Source: Megaustenia siamemsis
Lineage: Eukaryota > Mollusca > Gastropoda > Stylommatophora > Ariophantidae
DNA length: 64,000 nucleotides
Direction of reading: 5' to 3'
Assembly (NCBI GenBank): GCA_032433765.1
Contig: JAVIAB010000051.1
Coordinates: 145,410,068-145,474,067, forward strand
Below, piece by piece: positions 22,636 through 33,263 of the stretch. Position 1 is the first letter of the stretch. Each line of letters starts with the position of its first letter. A program made the position numbers and the translations under genes. The notes under the pieces were generated by a model. That model searched no databases and was not told where the DNA came from. It was given only the letters and a program-made list of their open reading frames with translations.

Positions 22636-23270
22636 GCACAGAAAAACTCACTCCATGTAGGCGATACTACTCAGGCTTTAGCGTCTGCCAGAAAAAGGTA
22701 TAATTTTTCTCCCTGACTGAAACACAATCAGCAAGCTTTGTTTCGTGGAGAGCTGCAATATAAACATGTAGTTTGTGCAGCTGCATGTCGCTGAGGGCTG
22801 TTTTCCTGATGTTTTCTACATTCGTGAGGTTATTATTGTTTAATCCAGCGCAAATGGTTCTAGCGTTCCATGTGCCGAGTATGAGAGATTGTGTTTTCCT
22901 TCTACTGTGTCCTAACGAGGATGCAACTGACATTTCAGCTTGCTTCCTATGCCTGCGCCATTAATATGGAAAGGATGCTGTGCCCAAAATGCACAACCCC
23001 CACCCAGCCCCTTTCTGAAACTTTCCGAAGCAGGAACGAGGTCCTTTCGATCGGAACTAAAGTTGAGTTGCAGGAAATACCATAAGATATATAAACACCA
23101 CCGACTGCCTTAGGCTACCTCCCTCCGGATTTTCTGTTTGGCTTTACTCCTGTAGCCTTCGAACTCTCCCGAGCCTTCTCACAAGGCAGTGAGCGAACTG
23201 GACAAGAACGTCGCTATTGGAAATAGGCGCTCATCGATGCAGCATTGAAAACAATGACCAATCACCGACA

Positions 23271-24175
23271 GGTCTTTCTAGATTCAAAGGAAGACAAATA
23301 TCCACTTAACAGCGATAATTTCACCTGCCACCAGTCTGTTAGAAGTGAAACAACCACAACAAGGATTAACAGAACACTAAATCTAAGCAGCACATACCGC
23401 GTGTAACCGGCCTATCCCCAAACAACACTCGCTGTAACAGAAAACACTGTCCACAAACGTACGTCGTTTTGACTATTATAAAAAAAAAAAAAAACAGTAA
23501 TTGGCCGAAAACAAAGTAAAAAATGTTAGGATTCACAAAAATAATTAAATAAAAAATAATGAGTGTGCTGAGATTAACATTTTCTTCTTCATCATTTACT
23601 ACTTCTTCCTTTCTGTCTCTCCATCAGTCATCAAACATATTTATTGTTAGATTTAAATTAAACTATGTTGTTCACTTTGCTTTTCACAGAAATGACAAGA
23701 ATTGATCCCCATGTTCCCTGACGCGATGATGGTAGCCTCATCGTTGTAACCTCAAACAATTGTATCTCACTGCCTTTGTTAGTCCACACCGCTACAGGAT
23801 TTATGTCACATTGTTTAGACAGTGTCTGAAACTTGATCTTCCTTGAACTTTGAAACCTCCACGCTAGCCCTTTGTTCCCGCCTAACAGTTGCTGGTTAGT
23901 TAAGATGTTTTCATCAGCAGATATCAGAAACGCTCTCTTTTCTATTTACATTTGTGCTTGGTGCAGAGCCTAGTTTGAATAATAGTGTCTTTATTATACG
24001 ACGCCCCATCATTCGAGTAAAATTATTTTGTTATTATACAAATTCTTATTATTTGAATAATAGCTTCTTTATTATACGACTCCTCACAGTTTTAATAAAT
24101 TTCACTTGCTAGACCGTATGTTTCTCTAACTTTGTTTTAAAATTGAGGTGTTCAATCAAAGAATACTCTTCTTGG
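23271..24175. other. No gene recognised
   Basis: Unique-looking AT-rich DNA upstream of the LF LINE; poly-A tract at 23480-23495. A 40-bp passage on loss of GC around 24000-24100 has two similar AATAATAG.TTCTTTATTATACGAC strings (23981 and 24056). Confidence 0.35.
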
Positions 24176-24444
24176 TTGTCTTTAACTGGCATTCTTCTAC
24201 TTCTTCTGCTTTTTTTCTTTCCTCATTTGCCTTTCAGCGTCGAGAGGAGCTATAATTTGCGATCTTTTGCTCTTCTGTTCGTCTCTGCTGCTATATGTTT
24301 CCTAGTGTTTCCAATATTTCGTCTATTCATCTTTTTCGTGGTCAGCCTTTCGGCCTAGTGCTCTCGCAACGTTTATTGAGGGCTCGTTGTGTTTTTATCT
24401 TTCCGCCTTGCCACGTGACCAAACCATTGTATCTGTTGTTTCTT

Positions 24445-24492
<48 letters not shown>

Positions 24493-24640
24493 TGGCGGGA
24501 ATTATTCCTAGCTTTTTTTCTCAGTTCTTCATTTCTGATCCCTCAGAATGTTTCCTGTCATTCGTCTAACACATTTCATCTGAATGCAGGTTATTTTTTC
24601 TTATTGTTCTTGGTTCAAGGGTCTAAGACTGGCATTCATC
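24176..24640 (-). mobile_element. LINE 3' fragment (LC family) with an internal (TA)n
   Basis: The minus strand matches LC: ERNRKNNLHSDEMC-type C-terminus, ...QIQWFGHVARWK near 24430-24400, then the 3' end ATCGCAAATTATAGCTCCTC and CAAATGAGGAAAG. A (TA)n tract at 24446-24488 sits where other LC copies have the short string TTATATATTC. Inactive. Confidence 0.75.
24446..24488. repeat. (TA)n microsatellite inside LC
   Basis: About 21 TA dinucleotides. Other LC copies have only TATATAA/TATATTC at this point, so the tract probably expanded in place. Confidence 0.93.
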
Positions 24641-24870
24641 ATCATCAAGTACCGGGCCTGCTGGCGTAGGTGATCATGTCTTTCCACAACTTTCGATCTC
24701 GACAGTTATTTATCATTTCTGTTGTTGACCTTCTGCCAAGCCATTCTCTTAAGCGGTCTGGTATTTTTTCTCTTTGCTTCCCTCTATCTCTTCGTCCCTC
24801 AATTTGTCCAGTTGTTACAATATATTCCAGCTGTTCCCTTCTCTTCACATGGCCAATAAATGATGATTGT
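24640..24870 (-). mobile_element. LINE C-terminal fragment (LD family)
   Basis: Minus-strand frame reads MKRREQLEYIVTTGQIEGRR, DRGKQREKIPDRLREWLGRR and LWKDMITYASRPGT, then a TGATGATGA tail at 24640-24648. Related to the LD copies at 30725-30945, 39370-39600 and 47695-47985. Adjacent to LC in the same orientation. Confidence 0.75.
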
Positions 24871-25444
24871 TTCTTCCTAATATTGGAAATTAGATCTCTT
24901 TTTGCAAACTGGCATTATATGAGCGTAATTTTCGTGAAGGAGGAAAGCGGTGTTTTCTCGTTGCTTTCGCGATGTTTTGTCTTTGCCTTTGCGGTGTTTT
25001 CTCGGAACTGCCGCGATAACTACGTGTAGTAGGGTCATAGAGGTCATGGCAGTAACTGAAGCGATAGCTTGGCTCGAAACAAAAACCGTCACCTAAGTTT
25101 GTTTTCTGAGTGACTCGATGAGCATGATCAGGAAGATCGAAGAGGTCTGGGTTCAAAGACATTGGTTGGTGTTACTAAAGAACTCAGGACTGACAGGTAT
25201 ATGTTTCTTGTTCGTCCCTGGACACTCGAGCGGGAAGGAAACTGGCGGTCTGGCTGAGCGGATGCCGGGGATGGCCGACGTGCATGGACCGGCCTGACTT
25301 TCTGAATGCCCTGAGGGAGGTAGGACGAGCTAATGATTCAGTCAATGATCGTGGATGCACAAATATGTCCAGACTGCGTGAAGGTCAAGTCAAAACTGGA
25401 GACAGCAGAAAGGAGCGCTGAAGACAGAGAGAGAACAAATCAAC
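24871..25444. other. No gene recognised; possible A-box-like string
   Basis: GGTCTGGCTGAGCGGATGCC at 25245-25264 resembles a tRNA A box, but no GTTCGA B box follows at the right distance, so no tRNA is called. The region is slightly GC-richer than its surroundings. Confidence 0.3.
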
Positions 25445-25690
25445 GCAGAACTGGAGTAATCAGCCCCCCCCCCCCCCCCACATGATGAGGGACATACTGG
25501 GGAGCAGATCTGAGCACTTATTAACTTGTCCGGTGATCAATGAGCATGATCCGTCTAAACAAATTTGCGTCGTTTTACTTGAAATAGCGATGTTTACGGC
25601 CTGTATTTCTACTCGACCAAGCATCGTTAGAGCAGCTTGAGGTATCCGCCGCTCTTTAGCAGTTTTAACCATTACTGATCGCTATGTTAG
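25445..25690. repeat. Dispersed repeat R1, copy 1
   Basis: Shares AGAACTGGAGTAATCAG, GATCTGAGCACTTATTAAC and CAATGAGCATGATCCG with 41690-41940 and 59903-60035. A C14 run (25464-25479) interrupts it. Forward translation resembles RTGVISRW...SEHLLTCPVINEHDP; possibly part of a retroelement ORF, class unknown. Confidence 0.5.
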
Positions 25691-25913
25691 TGCGTCAGAG
25701 CTGAAGAAAAACACTGCTTTATTCCCTGTGATGCCTTAAACATATATAGTAACATATGAGTAGGGAAGGTAAACCCGAAAAAATGGTGATGTCGGATATA
25801 TGTCAGGTCGAAAGCTGTAAAAGTTACAGGTTCACTGTGAACTATTACACAAAGCAACAAACACCCTGCTCAAGGTGAATAGAAATGAAGTGGATCATTA
25901 ACTTACATATAGG

Positions 25914-25926
25914 CCCCCCCTCCCCC

Positions 25927-25958
<32 letters not shown>
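25914..25958. repeat. Poly-C / poly-A tract
   Basis: C7-T-C5-TT-C18+ followed by A8. The minus strand is G-rich and could form G-quadruplexes. Similar C runs at 25464-25479. Confidence 0.85.
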
Positions 25959-27055
25959 GTTGTCTTTGATAAAGCTCTGGGTTCGGACTAGCACCGCTAC
26001 ACTACGATGCCCAGAGATTACATCAAGATTTGAGATTTGACCAGGTCAAAGGTTCAACATAATAAAACTCACTAAGATATTCAGGATCACGAGCCACTTA
26101 AAGAGAAAATTAGCACAATAAGGAAAACAATTTTCTTAAACTCCAAATGACAAAGTAATGTCTACCTCCCGATTATCGACAGAGAGAAAAATCAAGATAA
26201 TTTAGCTTTCCTAGTTGGAGCTTTTTGCTTTCATTTTTCTTCTAAAGCTCTTCAGATTTTTTTCTTTCTGAAAGAGTGTTCTGTACAGAAAGGCTGAACC
26301 CTAAAACTGGCAGGAATGGATCGAGTTTGGATTGTCGCACCCGCTGGCGTTAATCAATAATCCGGCGTTACTTCAAAATCTTATATGCGTTTATGTGGCA
26401 CTGAAAGAGTCGGCCATCTTTAATGGAGTCCACATTAAAAACAACCGGTTAAACGGTAGAATCAAGGGAACGCCTCCACATGTTGGCGCTCATGGGAAAT
26501 AGTAGTCAGGTTTTCTTAACGCTTTCCCTTATCATGGTCTGCTCACTGATGTGATGTGTGTAGTCATAAATATCGAACTCATCGATAACGTTATTCTTGT
26601 TACAGTTTATTATTGTTTATATTTAACTTACTGTTGTGTCATTACAATGTACGTAATTTGTTTTGTTTTCTCCTAAATTTGTGTGCGTTATAAATGTGGG
26701 ATTTAAAAAGAGGGATAACTTTAATATGAAAATGAACAGACACAGATCACAGGCTGAAACCGATCAACGACCCATAGTTGACTACTTGAGTCAGGGTCAC
26801 TTCATGAGGATTGATGAAGATCCTACTCCACCTTCTTACCGTGCCCTATAAATAGAGGAACTAATCCATACCGCAAGCAGTGTCAAAGAAGAAAGTCAAC
26901 TTGAGACATAACAGCATCCGCACTCAAGTCGGAGGTCTTGGAAATAAAGGTGTAGATAGGTCTTCTTAACGTATATCGTGACACAACGCAAATTACGTCC
27001 ACTCAACGTCTGTCTAAGGTTGGGTGACAAGGATGATTAATCATTAGGTGAATTA
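25959..27055. other. No gene recognised
   Basis: AT-rich single-copy-looking DNA. A 62-codon + frame at 26663-26851 (ending YLSQGHFMRIDEDPTPPSYR) has ordinary composition but no known motif. Confidence 0.35.
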
Positions 27056-27112
27056 AGAGGGAAAATAAGAAGAAAATAAGAAGAAAATAAGAAGAAAATA
27101 AGAAGAAAATAA
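27056..27112. repeat. 11-bp tandem repeat, 5 copies
   Basis: Units of AAGAAAATAAG. Confidence 0.9.
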
Positions 27113-27190
27113 CTTTAATAAAACGAAAAAAGAGCAAAGTTTGTGCTATCCGCATGTGTTATTGTTGATTGGTCAAGTAATGATTTACAA

Positions 27191-27536
27191 CCTTAGACGT
27201 TGACAGTTTACGGGGGCCTCGGTAGCCGAGTTGGGAAAACCACCCGGCAGGACTACCGGCGTTCGGTCAACCCGTGTTCGATTCCCGCTGGGAGCAGTGT
27301 GAGTTGTACTCGTGGTTGGGAAAAAAAAAATACCCCCACGGTCGACCCAGCCGTTGGCAGAAATGGGTACCAGGGTATTACCCTGGGAAGGTGAGAAATG
27401 TCGCCTCGCATCATGAGTTTCGATGCTTGAGGCGACACTATACAGAAATCTCTGAACATTTCTGGTTAGGCGGCCGAGTACATATGGGTTAAATTCGCGT
27501 GCTAAGACGCCTGTTCAAGTCTCGTACTTTACCTTT
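27191..27536 (+). mobile_element. tRNA-headed SINE (S2) with 11-bp TSD
   Basis: ATGATTTACAA occurs at 27180-27190 and 27537-27547. Head GGGGGCCTCGGTAGCCGAGT has an A-box-like TAGCCGAGTTGGG and a B box at 27275-27285 (TGTTCGATTCC). The body includes GTGTGAGTTGTACTCGTGGT and ends at GTACTTTACCTTT. A second, inverted copy is at 62833-63165. Confidence 0.88.
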
Positions 27537-27613
27537 ATGATTTACAAATTGACACATATATAAATTTACTGGAAATGAAGAATTCACACTTAAAAAAACA
27601 ATAAACGAGAAAT

Positions 27614-27834
27614 GTTAAACATACTTTGGAACGAAGTTATGGACAGATCTACTGAATGTTAAACATTCTTTGGAAGGAAGTTATGGACAGATCTACTGAA
27701 TGTTAAACATACTTTGGAACGAAGTTATGGACAGATCTACTGAATGTTAAACATACTTTGGAAGGAAGTTATGGACAGATCTACTGAATGTTAAACATAC
27801 TTTGGAAGGAAGTTATGGACAGATCTACTGATAG
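27614..27834. repeat. 44-bp minisatellite, 5 copies
   Basis: Units GTTAAACATACTTTGGAACG then AAGTTATGGACAGATCTACT. Confidence 0.95.
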
Positions 27835-28145
27835 AAAGAAATATCATAGGCAAAGGGAAGAAGATCTAGCCAGAAGGTAACGTTTTGGAACAGAGATGCA
27901 CAAGGTTGGAGAATCAAATGTGAAGTACGAGTAGGAAAAAGATGAGACTGCTGACTGTAGATGAAAGCATTTATCTTGTACAGCTAGGAATGACACTAAA
28001 TGATGGCAATGCCAGATTTTAAATTAACAGCAAGAAAGTGTTGAGGTCAATTACAAATTGTGAACAAAGAAGACATAATGTCGTACTCAGGGATCGACAT
28101 TTGGATCAGGAAAGTGGAATTAATAAAATTACAATTCAAGACTTC

Positions 28146-28318
28146 AGGGATTTGACATTTAGAATTAGGCAGAATTTGACATTTAGAATCAGGCAGAATT
28201 TGACATTTAGAATCAGACAGAATTTGACATTTAGAATTAGACAGAATTTGACATTTAGAATTAGACAGAATTTGACATTTAGAATCAGACAGAATTTGAC
28301 ATTTAGAATCAGGCAGAA
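28146..28318. repeat. 24-bp minisatellite, about 7 copies
   Basis: Units TTTGACATTTAGAATCAGGC plus AGAA. The period is a multiple of 3, so the + frame reads DLTFRIRQN repeatedly and the minus frame SKCQILSD; neither has other support as a protein. Confidence 0.95.
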
Positions 28319-28445
28319 ATAATTTAAGATGTGGATGATAATATTGTTTTATCGAACAGGAAACTACCAGAATAACAGAAAGGTCAACTGCATTAACAAG
28401 ACAGAAAAAAAAAACAAATTTGTTAAGACAAATCAATGGACATAA

Positions 28446-28680
28446 ATACTATCTATCTATCTATTGACCTTTCGAATCGTAGCCGGCCCATAGGGCGTAG
28501 ACCAAGATACTCCCTCTCTTATCTGAATTTTTGTTCTAGCAGTCTTCAATTCTTTTAAAGATATTTTATCAAAACTCGCCATTTGTCTCTGTTCTGTGCA
28601 AGCAGCTCTATCTCAATGAGGGAACCGACTCCTGCTGCTCTTGCCTCTCTCTCATCACTGTTCTTCTCAGAACATAAAAT
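28446..28680 (-). mobile_element. LINE 3' fragment (LA family)
   Basis: Minus strand matches the 3' end of LA at 43333-43973: REARAAGVGSLIEIELLAQN then RDKWRVLIKY, and TAGGGCGTAGACCAAG. The tail is (TAGA)n at 28446-28466. 5'-truncated to about 230 bp. Confidence 0.75.
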
Positions 28681-28714
28681 ACTACGCTATGGTAATGTCA
28701 CGTGGGTATACGTG

Positions 28715-29160
28715 GGTTACAATACAATCTTCATCCCAACGTTGTGTTACCAATACCAATCATGGACGCTAGATGCAAGAAAAACAAGAAAAATAACCCC
28801 TACTGATATGAAGTGTGTTAGACGAATGACAGGAAACAGTCTGAGAGATAAGATCATAAATGAAGAACTGAGAAAAAAGCTAGGAACAATCACCACCATA
28901 GAATATATAAAGAAACAACAGATACAATGGTTTGGCCACGTGACAAGGCAGAGTGATAAAAAACACAAAACAACGAGCCCTCAATAAACATTGTGAGAAC
29001 ACCAGGCCCAAGGGTCGACCACGAAAAAGATGGATTGACTGAATATTAGAAGCTCTAGGAAACAAAACTGCAGAAGAGGCGCACAGAAGAGCAAAAGACC
29101 GAAAATTATATCTCCCCTCGACGCTGCAAGGCAAATGAGGAAGGAAAGAAGAAGAAGAAC
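28715..29160 (+). mobile_element. LINE 3' fragment (LC family)
   Basis: Encodes YNTIFIPTLCYQYQSWTLDA, RKITPTDMKCVRRMTGNSL and EELRKKLGTITTIEYIKKQQ, then QWFGHVTRQSDKKHK before a break at about 28987. It ends in the LC 3' sequence (GAAAATTATATCTCCCCTCG; CAAATGAGGAAGGAAAG). Adjacent to LA in opposite orientation. Best preserved LC copy here, still without RT core. Confidence 0.8.
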
Positions 29161-29371
29161 GTGGGTAATATCAATGTTCTCACAGCCAACTTTAGAGAAG
29201 ACCTTCGCGCAACCCCACTGGTGTGACGTGTTCAGCTTTGCGAGCAGGATAAGTGGTGAGTTTTATTCTGTCAGCCATCTATAGCTCGCAAAGGTAAACC
29301 TTGACCGATGACGTCACGCTAGTAGGCTTGTACGTAGGTTTTGTCTAAAGCTGGCTGTGCAAAGCTCTAAG

Positions 29372-29483
29372 AAGCTTGCTAAACATGGACCCTATATGTA
29401 GATTGCTAAACATGGACCATATATGTAGATTGCTAAACATGGACCCTATATGTAGATTGCTAAACATGGACCCTATATGTAGA
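29372..29483. repeat. 27-bp tandem repeat, 4 copies
   Basis: Units GCTAAACATGGACCCTATAT plus GTAGATT. Confidence 0.93.
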
Positions 29484-30172
29484 GTTGGAAAGAGGAATTG
29501 AAACGATCGATTGCGGTGTTACCGTAACATGCTATCACACGATCTAACGGTCACCTTTTTACTATGAGGGAGCAGTTGGGGTTGAACATATCAATGTAGA
29601 CAAATAACGGAATAAAAGATATCAAACACTGTAGATAGAAAATATTTGAACAAACTCAAAAACAGGGTAAACACAGAGAATATTAGAGTTAGAATGTGGA
29701 CAGATAGCTAATTTTTATTATTTCAACTCCTTTTCCTTAAAAATCTCCCCTTTCCACTTCATGCCCGACTCATAAAAAAAGAGCGAAAATAAAAATAGCT
29801 GAAGGCATTACATAAACAGACAATTATGTCGCTACTAGCACTATCAGGATGCTTGTCGTTCGTTATTTGCTGTAACAGACCAAACACTTTAGTAACTGTC
29901 CAAAGGCAATGAAGTCGATATTGTAGACCAGTCATTAATGCTTGTGTTGACAGATGTTGGCTAACATGGCACTTGATGCTGGCAATCACACAATCAGCCA
30001 TACACGTATCAGTCGATATCGCGTAAAACAGATTAGAGTCTGATATTGTGCTGAAATTGAATCTTCTTTTGGCCTTCAAGTGCGAAATAATAAGACACAA
30101 TATTTAGTTATCAAGGAATGTCAACAAATGACATCAGGCATGAAAATGTTATTAGGGATTTGACCTTATCAG
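29484..30172. other. No gene recognised
   Basis: AT-rich DNA. A 113-codon minus-strand frame at 29759-30100 (Cys/His-containing, ordinary composition) has no recognised domain. Confidence 0.35.
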
Positions 30173-30405
30173 GTAGCCGAATCAGATCAGTGGTTAGTGA
30201 ACTGGGCTAATGATAGTAACAGATCGGGTTCGAACTCAACGATCGGCTGAGTACGTTCTGCTTGAAATTTGCACCAGGTTTTTTTCTGGAAAAGACGAAC
30301 GGCACTGGCATTGTGCTGACAGCAATACCACAAAATCAACAGATGATGATAAATATGTGCATTAACATAATACGTCACCGGGCGTGACGGCTTTTCTTTG
30401 TGTTC
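30173..30405 (+). mobile_element. Old S1 SINE
   Basis: Diverged S1: CAGTGGTTAGTGAACTGG then GGGTTCGAACTCAAC (B box), CAGGTTTTTTTCTGGAAAAG, and GTCACCGGGCGTGACGG. No TSD visible, so older than the other copies. Confidence 0.7.
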
Positions 30406-30489
30406 ACTAAGAGCAGGATCACATACAACTCAGAATCACATATAATCGTTGTTGTTTTCATATAATTAACATATATGTATATTACTCGG

Positions 30490-30945
30490 GTTAGCGGGGG
30501 TAGAGTTCTACCCTAACAAAGGAGGTGTAAGACGTCTAGTCTTCGGGACACCCCTGGGCAAGGCGGAGCTCCCGTTTAGCCCCCATATCAGGGTTATGTG
30601 AAGCCATTGGAGCAACCGACAAGTAGTACCGGTTATGGCCCCCACTCCGTGATGGCAGGCAGAGGATCTCATGTATAGAGACAATGGCTGCGATCTCCGT
30701 CTAGCACAACCACTGCAACATTTTTCGGGCACATCATGAGAAGAGGAAAGATGGAATACTTGGTTACAACTGGCAAAATAAAAGGAAAGAGAGATCGCAG
30801 ACGACAAAGAGAAAAAATACTGGATAACTTGGTGTCATGGCGTGGAAAACAGTCAACAGAACTGATACGATGCACTGTAGATAGAAAATTGTGGAAGGAC
30901 ATGATCGCCTACGTCAACCGGTATGGCACAGGATACTGATGATAT
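30490..30945 (+). mobile_element. LINE (LD family), 5' leader fused to 3' end
   Basis: 30490-30720 (TAGCGGGGGTAGAGTTCTAC, GGGACACCCCTGGGCAAGGC) looks like a GC-rich LINE 5' leader. From 30723 it is the C-terminus (GHIMRRGKMEYLVTTGKIK, RDRRRQREKILDNLVSWRGK, LWKDMIAYVNRYGTGY), ending TGATGATATT. Endonuclease and RT core are absent, giving an internally deleted copy. Identification of the leader is inference. Confidence 0.65.
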
Positions 30946-31119
30946 TACTGTTAAAGAAAAAAAAAGACACACAGATCAACGATAAACTCTAGCAGATTAA
31001 AAGTTCATGAAACCAACAAGACTACACTTATATCTTTAACATACAGCGAATTGAAGATCAAATGAAAGTAATTATGAAAATAGACTACCAACAAATTATA
31101 TTTACCTCATTTTCCTATC

Positions 31120-31798
31120 CATTACTAGAGTGTACCGAGGAGAGGGGGGTGGGGGAGTTGTAGGACCGGAGAATAAAGACCGGCTGTCCAGTGCAGTCAC
31201 CGCGAGGTGTGTGGGTCTGAATTTTTATTTCATCCCCGATAGGAACAACTGTTGACCCTAGCGGCATTCGAACGCGAGTTCTACAGGTTTGGAGCCCGAC
31301 CACCCGCTTACAGGTTTGGAGCCCGACCACCCGCTTACAGGTTTGGAGCCCGACCACCCGCTTACAGGTTTGGAGCCCGATCACCCGCTTACAGGTTTGG
31401 AGCCCGATCACCCGCTTACAGGTTTGGAGCCCGATCACCCGCTTACAGGTTTGGAGCCCGACCACCCACTTACAGGTTTGGAGCCCGACCACCCGCTTAC
31501 AGGTTTGGAGCCCGACCACCCACTTACAGGTTTGGAGCCCGATCACCCGCTTACAGGTTTGGAGCCCGATCACCCGCTTACAGGTTTGGAGCCCGATCAC
31601 CCGCTTACAGGTTTGGAGCCCGACCACCCACTTACAGGTTTGGAGCCCGACCACCCGCTTACAGGTTTGGAGCCCGACCACCCACTTACAGGTTTGGAGC
31701 CCGACCACCCGCTTACAGGTTTGGAGCCCGACCACCCACTTACAGGTTTGGAGCCCGACCACCCACTTACAGGTTTGGAGCCCGACCACCCGCTAACA
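31120..31798 (-). mobile_element. tRNA-like SINE (S4) with array in its head
   Basis: On the minus strand: TTAGCGGGTGGTCGGGCTCC then AAACCTGT (repeated), then AGAACTCGCGTTCGAATGCC, whose GCGTTCGAATGCC is a good B box. A SINE-like body follows (GGGATGAAATAAAAATTCAG, CCACACACCTCGCGG). A complete A box is not preserved upstream of the array. Confidence 0.6.
31283..31798. repeat. 27-bp array, about 19 copies, in a tRNA-like head
   Basis: Unit ACAGGTTTGGAGCCCGACCA plus CCCGCTT. It is the segment just upstream of the B box of S4 on the minus strand, corresponding to the D/anticodon-arm region. 27 is a multiple of 3, so frames on both strands are open (GLEPDHPLT, WVVGLQTCK); both are artefacts. Confidence 0.95.
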
Positions 31799-32604
31799 AA
31801 ATAGATGATAGTATTTATTTGAGGTGTCAGAACGATGGAACAATTTGAGAAGTATTTTAACATGTAAAATAATAAATAACAAGCAAGGTGACAAACATAG
31901 TCACTTAAACCGTGTTGGTTGCTTTGTTCTAAAAGTGTTGTGGAGGACACGTTTGTAAAGAAGTGGATTCTCTATTCAATAAAAGTCGCGTGGAATCGTC
32001 GTCTTTGCTCCGTTTGTAGATGCATGGTATTCGACATTGTTAACATAATTTGTTTGAGGGAGCTGTGACATGAGTGGAGCGGATATGGGGAATTCCAAGT
32101 TGTAGTGGAAATGGTTCCATGAATAGAACAGAAAGTCGAGAATGTGAAATATAAATTCATATATTTATTTTATCAACGCTGGTCCTTGGTGCAGAGTTTT
32201 AGGCACTAGTTGACTGACTAACTAGCTGACTGACTAACTAGTTGACTGACTAACTAGTTGACTGACTAACTAGCTGACTGACTAACTAGCTGACTGACTA
32301 CCTATCTGACTGACTAACTAGTTGACTGACTAACTAGTTGACTGACTAACTAGCTGACTGACTACCTATCTGACTCCTGATCAAACGCTAACTCGGAGGT
32401 AGACACGTGCTAAACACATTTTATATATTTATGCCTTCCTTGGTAGAAACGTCCATAGAGAAACACAAAGCCTACATCTTGTGTGTAACCTGAATGATGC
32501 GTACATACCTCATTCTGTATCCTTTTTATGTGCCCTATTTGCGTATTGCTAAGTTATTTTACCCGATTGTACCAAAAATAATAGATAATAGCCGAACGCG
32601 AAAA
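31799..32604. other. No gene; 16-bp array at 32205-32375
   Basis: About 10 units of CTGACTGACTAACTAG with variants (CTACCTAT) at 32205-32375. The rest is AT-rich with no recognised gene. Confidence 0.8.
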
Positions 32605-32880
32605 AAGCCCTCAAGTGGAAAACAAGAGGTAAAAGTAAAAGAGTTCGACAGCGAAACACTAGAGAAGAACATTGATCAGGGAGGCAAAGGCAGCAGGAAT
32701 CGGCTCCCTCGATGAGATCGAGATGCTTACACAGAACAGAGACAAGTGGCGAGATTTGATAAAAGATCTTCCCAAAGGATTGAGACTGCTAGAAAGAAAA
32801 TTTCGAAAAAGGGAAAGAGTATCTGACTCATGCCCTATGCGACGACTACGACTCGAAAGGTGGATAGACAGATAGTACCG
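32605..32880 (+). mobile_element. LINE 3' fragment (LA family)
   Basis: Encodes MIREAKAAGIGSLDEIEMLT, QNRDKWRDLIKDLPKG and ends RLERWIDR with a GATAGACAGATAG tail, parallel to the LA ORF end at 43413-43510. 5'-truncated and frameshifted near 32670. Confidence 0.75.
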
Positions 32881-32984
32881 CACAGGAAGAAAGCAGCATC
32901 AATACAGGTGGGCAAACAACTTATGGTTAAAGTGAATGTATAGGAGTACATCAGCAAAGCGTGAATCACTTCAGATGTGGAGTA

Positions 32985-33249
32985 AAAGTAAAAAAAAAGT
33001 AAAGTACCCCGTCACGCCAAGTGGCGTATAGGGAAATATGGTGTTAGTGGCCCTATATTTTACAGACCTTCAGCACATGATTTTTGGGGTAATGTGGTCG
33101 GTATTACGCCCGTGCTGCTTTACTTTCCCAGACAAAAATCCGGTACCCATTTAAGGCTGGGTGAACCCGGAAGCCGTCGGTTGGGATCGAAACCTACCCC
33201 TTGTCCTTTGTAGTCCAGTTCACTAACCACTGAATTATCGCGGCTCCCC
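32985..33249 (-). mobile_element. S1 tRNA-derived SINE with perfect 14-bp TSD
   Basis: TCAGATGTGGAGTA at 32971-32984 and 33250-33263. On the minus strand: GGGAGCCGCGATAATTCAGT head, B-box-like GGTTTCGATCCC, full body, T-rich tail. Best-defined full-length S1 (265 bp). Confidence 0.93.
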
Positions 33250-33263
33250 TCAGATGTGGAGTA

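Larger units (their letters stand above)
16085..23270 (-). mobile_element. LINE (LF) interrupted by five internal tandem arrays
   Basis: Minus-strand APE-type non-LTR retrotransposon, 5' end near 23270. In order: leader (23270-22940); start of the endonuclease (LGTWNARTI near 22882; HETKLADCVSVREKNY); 50-bp array; more endonuclease (NTPNGASEHIITLKVHT, MNENGQRLLELR); 20-bp array; endonuclease end (TTWRHARSGHWHPLDFV); RT N-terminus (DANGESISDKTK; NNYRGIALLSITGKTF near 20180); 73-bp array; RT (ETQCGFRAGRSTTDMIF near 19850-19800); RT motif A (DLTKVFDTVSRAG) amplified as an 80-bp array; RT CGVKQGCVLAPTLFDIFF near 16555-16500; and FADDTVLIA at 16363-16337, where a 14-bp array begins. Many stops and frameshifts. 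About 5 kb of the 7.2 kb is array, so the unexpanded copy was about 2.2 kb. Inactive. Confidence 0.85.

Noticed and set aside
25243..25290. tRNA-like A box (TGGCTGAGCGG)
   Set aside because: No B box at the expected distance and no cloverleaf.
31115..31848. Repeat proteins on both strands (LEPDHPLTG, WVVGLQTCK)
   Set aside because: Frames exist only because 27 is a multiple of 3; the array is the expanded arm of a tRNA-like SINE head.
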